Positions 6,428 to 8,218 of a stretch of 8,218 nucleotides of DNA are shown piece after piece. Under the pieces are notes generated by a model that searched no databases, was not told the DNA's origin, and saw only the letters and a program-made list of their open reading frames with translations. The stretch spans positions 1-8,218 of the forward strand of contig CAJQMS010000020.1 of assembly GCA_905479505.1 (NCBI GenBank), in the 5' to 3' direction. Numbering within the stretch: the stretch's first letter is position 1; every line of letters starts with the position of its first letter. The stretch comes from an uncultured Burkholderiales Genera incertae sedis bacterium. Lineage in GTDB: Bacteria; Pseudomonadota; Gammaproteobacteria; Burkholderiales; Eutrophovitaceae. The translations under genes were made by a program, and so were the position numbers.

Positions 6428-7228
6428 ATGAATAACTTGAATAGCATATTTGAAGTTAACGATAGACGGTTAGCGTATCAGTGTGTTGACCCTCAGTCCA
6501 AGCTTGGCAAACCGGAAGATGGAATTGTATTGCTTCATGAAGGGCTTGGATCTATAGAGCTTTGGAAGAATTTCCCTAAGGATCTAGCTGAGGTTACTGG
6601 ATGTCGTGTTTTCGTTTATTCTCGATATGGCTATGGTTCGTCCACCGCTCTCCGTGAGAAGCGAACGACTGATTATATGCATGAGGAAGCTTTGACGATC
6701 TTACCAAAATTTTTAGAGTATATCGGTGTTGAACGTCCCATCTTGATCGGGCATAGCGACGGAGCATCTATTTCACTCATTCACAATGGTGGTGGCTATG
6801 ATGTCAGTGGTTTGGTGTTATTGGCACCTCATGTCTTTGTGGAGGAGCTGACAGTAAATAGTATCCAGGCGGCTCGTGTCGCATTCGAAAATACCGGGTT
6901 ACCAAAGAAGTTGGCTCGATATCATGAGAATGTTGAGTCCGCATTTTGGGGTTGGAACGACATTTGGTTATCTCGTGAATTTCAGAATTGGAACATTGAG
7001 ACTTACGTAAAAAAACTCACCTCTGAATCTTTGCTGATTCAAAGTGCCGACGACCCTTACGGCACATTAGCCCAAATAGAAGCTATTGAAAAATTATCTC
7101 CGGCGCCCACGCAGCGCATGATTCTTGAAGACTGTGGACATTCTCCACACGTGGACCACCCTAATAAGACGTTGGATTCAATAGGTAGGTTTGTAAGAGA
7201 TTGTTTAGACGAGGTGCGTTATGAGTGA
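6428..7228 (+). CDS. alpha/beta-fold hydrolase, probable thioesterase, lactonase or C-C hydrolase of the aromatic pathway
   Basis: This is a 266-residue soluble hydrolase without a signal peptide, so probably cytoplasmic. The catalytic triad can be read: nucleophile S110 in GHSDG (108-112), acid D208 or D209 in QSADDPYG (205-212), and H238 in EDCGHSPH (234-241). The oxyanion-hole strand is LLHEGLGS (35-42), and SRYGYGSS (65-72) follows the next strand. A cap region (about 135-195) contains WGWNDIWL (174-181). Hydrolases with the HEGLGS and GHSDG blocks are often found beside benzoate-CoA ligase and LIV-type transporter genes. The reaction is not fixed by sequence: cleavage of an aryl-CoA thioester, a lactone or a ring-cleavage product are all open. 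The ATG at 6428 has only a weak GAGCGGA (6411-6417) upstream. Its last eight bases overlap the dehydrogenase gene, which indicates coupled translation. Confidence 0.88.
   Translation: MNNLNSIFEVNDRRLAYQCVDPQSKLGKPEDGIVLLHEGLGSIELWKNFPKDLAEVTGCRVFVYSRYGYGSSTALREKRTTDYMHEEALTILPKFLEYIGVERPILIGHSDGASISLIHNGGGYDVSGLVLLAPHVFVEELTVNSIQAARVAFENTGLPKKLARYHENVESAFWGWNDIWLSREFQNWNIETYVKKLTSESLLIQSADDPYGTLAQIEAIEKLSPAPTQRMILEDCGHSPHVDHPNKTLDSIGRFVRDCLDEVRYE
7211..7214 (+). promoter_or_regulatory. Shine-Dalgarno for the dehydrogenase gene
   Basis: GAGG, six bases before the ATG at 7221, lies within the end of the hydrolase gene. It supports the start that overlaps the hydrolase stop by eight bases. Confidence 0.6.
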
Positions 7229-8003
7229 TAGGAAAGTCGCAGTGGTTACTGGATCGACCTCTGGTATTGGACTCGAAATCGCTAGGGCTCTTGCATCGAA
7301 TGGTTATGATGTTGCCTTGAGTGGTTTGTGCAAGACAGAGGATGTTCGTGCAATTGAGGCGAAGGTCATTGATGGAACAGACGCAAGAGCTTTTTTTTCC
7401 CATGCAGATTTCTCAAGACCGAAAGAAATTGAGCAGTACGTGTCAGATGCAAAGAGTGCTTTGGGGCGGATAGACATTCTTATCAATAACGCTGGGGTTC
7501 AGCATGTATCACCGGTTGAAAACTTCCCACCCGACAAATGGGATTTGATTTTAGCGGTAAACCTGTCGGCGGCTTTTCATATGACAAGGTTAGTGATCCC
7601 TGAGATGCGGACTAGAGGTTTTGGTCGGATCATTAATATCGCCTCTGCGCATGGAAAAGTTGCATCGCCATTCAAATCTGCTTATGTGGCGTCGAAACAC
7701 GGGTTAGTAGGATTCACTAAGGCAGTTGCTCTAGAAACGGCGGAGTTTGGCATTACCTGTAACGCGATTTGCCCAGGCTGGGTTGAAACGCCGCTAGTGA
7801 CCGAACAAGTGGAGACACTTTCAAGAGAAAAAGCTATGTCCGCTGATGACGTCATTCGTAGCATAATTCTTGAGCGCCAACCGACAAAAAAATTCGTACC
7901 AGTGGATCAGATCGCCGCCTTAGCCTTGTTTCTTGCTTCAGACAAAGCGTCTTCGATTACTGGTGCTTCTCATTCCATCGACGGTGGATGGACCGCCCAC
8001 TAA
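7221..8003 (+). CDS. D-3-hydroxybutyrate dehydrogenase-type short-chain dehydrogenase/reductase
   Basis: This 260-residue classical SDR is predicted to interconvert D-3-hydroxybutyrate and acetoacetate with NAD(H). Seen: cofactor motif TGSTSGIG (10-17), NNAG (89-92), and the tetrad N114, S142, Y155 and K159 (YVASK, 155-159). Residues known to hold the substrate in bacterial 3-hydroxybutyrate dehydrogenases of the same length are all at the matching numbers: Q94, H144, K152, W187, Q196 and W257. The blocks IINIASAHG (137-145), SPFKSAYVASKHG (149-161), RQPTKKF (219-225) and DGGWTAH (254-260) also match that family. The absence of basic residues just after the second strand (ALSGL, 32-36) fits NAD rather than NADP. 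No link between this reaction and aryl-CoA catabolism is obvious, so a related 3-oxo acid could be the natural substrate. An intact T8 run (7391-7398) keeps the frame. Confidence 0.9.
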   Translation: MSDRKVAVVTGSTSGIGLEIARALASNGYDVALSGLCKTEDVRAIEAKVIDGTDARAFFSHADFSRPKEIEQYVSDAKSALGRIDILINNAGVQHVSPVENFPPDKWDLILAVNLSAAFHMTRLVIPEMRTRGFGRIINIASAHGKVASPFKSAYVASKHGLVGFTKAVALETAEFGITCNAICPGWVETPLVTEQVETLSREKAMSADDVIRSIILERQPTKKFVPVDQIAALALFLASDKASSITGASHSIDGGWTAH

Positions 8004-8015
8004 CCACCTTCGTTT

Positions 8016-8218
8016 ATGATTAATATTAAAGTAGTTAAGAATGGCCCATTATTAATCTCAGGCCAATATTCTTATATCGGTGAAAGGTCAGAGTCGACCG
8101 AGCGTGATGATGTGGCGTTAAGATTATGTCGTTGTGGAAAAACGGGGAACAGGCCATTTTGTGACGGATCGCATCAATCGTTTTCTTTTGTGACGAGTGA
8201 TTCTCTTAACTTAGAATA
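8016..8218 (+). CDS. small CDGSH-type iron-sulfur protein (3' end at window edge)
   Basis: The frame opens at ATG 8016 and is open for 67 codons; the last two bases are TA, which could begin a stop, so the gene may be nearly complete. The motif CRCGKTGNRPFCDGSH (38-53) fits the CDGSH pattern exactly: C-x-C-x2-T-x3-P-x-C-D-G-S-H. C38, C40, C49 and H53 would ligate a redox-active [2Fe-2S] cluster, as in mitoNEET-like proteins. Length fits the small single-motif bacterial members. Its role is unknown; electron transfer or cluster supply to an oxygenase or reductase of the pathway is possible. It lies 12 bases after the dehydrogenase stop, in the same frame, with no purine-rich ribosome site in the gap (CCACCTTCGTTT). 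Translation may therefore depend on the upstream gene. Confidence 0.85.
   Translation, partial: MINIKVVKNGPLLISGQYSYIGERSESTERDDVALRLCRCGKTGNRPFCDGSHQSFSFVTSDSLNLE

Noticed and set aside
7221..8003. Acetoacetyl-CoA reductase (PhaB) or a cis-diol dehydrogenase for the SDR
   Set aside because: The specific 3-hydroxybutyrate-binding residues and the ASAHG, SPFKSAYVASKHG and DGGWTA blocks point to 3-hydroxybutyrate dehydrogenase instead.
1..8218. Mobile elements, CRISPR arrays, tRNA or rRNA genes
   Set aside because: No transposase-like frame, no spaced repeats, no terminal inverted repeats and no tRNA- or rRNA-like segment was recognised. Coding sequence fills nearly all of the window and the longest gap is 123 bases.

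Overview
This window is one strand of tightly packed genes, all on + and with no visible strong terminator. It looks like an operon for uptake and CoA-dependent breakdown of an aromatic acid in a Gram-negative, probably proteobacterial, aerobe. The pointers are a Tat-type lipoprotein signal on the binding protein, a ligase C-terminus of the benzoate-CoA ligase type, and a full LIV/HAAT-class ABC importer. Base composition is moderate, roughly 40-48% GC by eye. The taxon cannot be fixed from the window; a marine-type gamma- or betaproteobacterium would fit, but that is inference.

Layout: 1-450, 3' end of a benzoate-CoA ligase family gene. 492-1682, periplasmic binding lipoprotein. 1806-3074, a single-chain protein that resembles the beta (MdcD) and gamma (MdcE) subunits of biotin-independent malonate decarboxylase joined head to tail. 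3083-3979 and 3980-4930, LivH- and LivM-type permeases. 4927-5679 and about 5666-6385, LivG- and LivF-type ATPases. 6428-7228, alpha/beta hydrolase. 7221-8003, D-3-hydroxybutyrate dehydrogenase-type SDR. 8016 to the window end, a small CDGSH iron-sulfur protein.

How they may work together (inference): the binding protein captures an aromatic carboxylate, the LivHMGF-type complex imports it, and the ligase traps it as a CoA thioester. The hydrolase and dehydrogenase would act on downstream ring-opened or side products. The decarboxylase-like fusion is the unusual member. It sits inside the transporter gene set, between binding protein and permeases, with no malonate decarboxylase ACP, transferase or holo-ACP genes in view. 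It could be a carboxyltransferase or decarboxylase acting directly on a CoA ester of this pathway. It is the best candidate for undescribed biology here.

The ring-attacking enzymes (for example BoxABC or a benzoyl-CoA reductase) and the regulator are not in the window, so the pathway type is not decided by this sequence.
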